Source: an uncultured Ignavibacteria bacterium (GTDB lineage: Bacteria > Bacteroidota > Ignavibacteria > Kapaibacteriales > UBA961). From it: a DNA stretch of 6,283 nt. The notes beneath the pieces are model-generated. The model saw only the letters and a list, made by a program, of their open reading frames with translations, searched no databases and was not told the origin of the DNA. The position numbers and the translations under genes are program-made. The stretch is from assembly GCA_937868245.1 (NCBI GenBank), contig CALMMI010000197.1:1-6283 (forward strand). Reading direction: 5' to 3'. Shown here piece after piece: positions 5,623 through 6,283 of the stretch (within the stretch, counting starts at the first letter, position 1; the number at the start of each line of letters is the position of its first letter).

Positions 5623-6283
5623 ATGACAAATTTTACTTCTTTCCGTTCTGTATTCTCAAATAGCCGAAACATAATTTGGACTATAGTATTCCTTTTTTTT
5701 GTACCTATTTTAGCAGATTCTTTAATTGCAAAAACCAACTCTCAACAAAAACCTCGTAAACCTGCAAGTGTATTAGTAAAAAAGCCCAAAGAGTATGTTA
5801 CTCCCGTAGATCCTAACTTTACGCAATGGGCTTCAAGAATTGTATTCGTAAGCTCTTCATTTAATGAACACGGTCCGTTTTCAGCTGAACAATTATTAGG
5901 GAAGCCCAATCTTTATTCGTATCAAAGCTCTCAAAATCCATGCGCTTGGGCTGCAAAATTTGAAGACAGGGAAAACCAAAAGGAATTTGCAAACCGGGTT
6001 GAAATTATCCGTGTAGCATTCCAACAGCCTATGTATGCCGGACAGATTGCAGTTGTTGAAGCACTAAACCCCGGAGCTGTCGGGCTTGTAATTGTTCACG
6101 GTGAGGACGGCGAAATGGATACTGTTTACCAATCTGTTCCGAGTCCGGTTGGCACGGATGGACGGGTATTAAATATTTTTTTCGAGCCGCCAAGTTTTAG
6201 AATTACAGATATTGAACTTCATGTCTATACCGGTGCAGTACCGGATTGGAATCTGATTGATGCAATAGCTCTCAGTAACGCTC
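5623..6283 (+). CDS. Exported protein with discoidin-like (galactose-binding fold) domain, N-terminal part; possibly an OmpA-family protein
   Basis: The frame opens at ATG 5623 and remains open to the right edge, giving 220 residues with no stop. Residues 17-31 (IIWTIVFLFFVPILA) form a signal or membrane-anchor segment, followed by a basic Lys/Pro-rich stretch (36-60). From about residue 68 a beta-rich domain follows: WASRIVFVSSSFNEHGPFSAEQLLGKPNLY, split over 69-98; CAWAAKF 107-113; VEIIRVAFQQPMYAGQIAVVE 126-146; NPGAV 149-153; GRVLNIFFE 180-188; and VPDWNLIDAIAL 206-217. This succession matches a discoidin-like module I recall from OmpA-family surface proteins of Bacteroidota and from the N-terminal part of eukaryotic FBXL4 (ETYHPGAV, LDAV). 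An OmpA-like C-terminus beyond the edge is inference only. The ribosome site is weak (AAGAAA about 10 bases upstream). Confidence 0.75.
   Translation, partial: MTNFTSFRSVFSNSRNIIWTIVFLFFVPILADSLIAKTNSQQKPRKPASVLVKKPKEYVTPVDPNFTQWASRIVFVSSSFNEHGPFSAEQLLGKPNLYSYQSSQNPCAWAAKFEDRENQKEFANRVEIIRVAFQQPMYAGQIAVVEALNPGAVGLVIVHGEDGEMDTVYQSVPSPVGTDGRVLNIFFEPPSFRITDIELHVYTGAVPDWNLIDAIALSNA

Overview
The window looks like an ordinary chromosomal segment of a Gram-negative bacterium, most likely from the broad Bacteroidota/Chlorobi assemblage (for example an Ignavibacteria- or Kapabacteria-like lineage). This is inferred from four things: modest GC content by eye with AT-rich gaps; weak or absent Shine-Dalgarno sequences before most starts; a secreted protein of the kind databases of that assemblage label 'asparagine synthetase B'; and a discoidin-like exported domain that I associate with OmpA-family proteins of the same group. 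FlhF implies a flagellated lineage, which argues against classical Bacteroidia. The taxonomic call is an inference, not a measurement.

Layout, left to right. A secreted protein gene enters from the left edge on the minus strand (1-149, N-terminal part only). An AT-rich gap (150-612) follows. On the plus strand, flhF (SRP-type flagellar GTPase) and a YihY/BrkB-family membrane protein gene overlap by 4 bases in an ATGA arrangement. They end at a perfect 20-bp inverted repeat (2776-2823) that also abuts the stop codon of the convergent purE, so it probably serves as a two-way terminator. On the minus strand, engB (ribosome-assembly GTPase) is followed after 28 bases by purE (purine biosynthesis). 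Upstream of engB, a second hairpin (3981-4015) is placed to end transcription of a minus-strand gene for a 427-residue secreted protein of unknown function. A 180-bp divergent gap leads to a plus-strand gene for an exported protein with a discoidin-like domain, cut off by the right edge.

The genes do not form one pathway. flhF-yihY and engB-purE are two small probable operons joining unrelated housekeeping or motility functions. I see no mobile elements, CRISPR arrays, RNA genes, phage genes or defence systems, and nothing I would call a new multi-gene system. The points most worth a second look are the secreted 427-residue family, whose usual database name is not supported by its sequence; the isolated flhF without flhG, with two changed GTPase motif residues; and the discoidin-like exported protein at the right edge.
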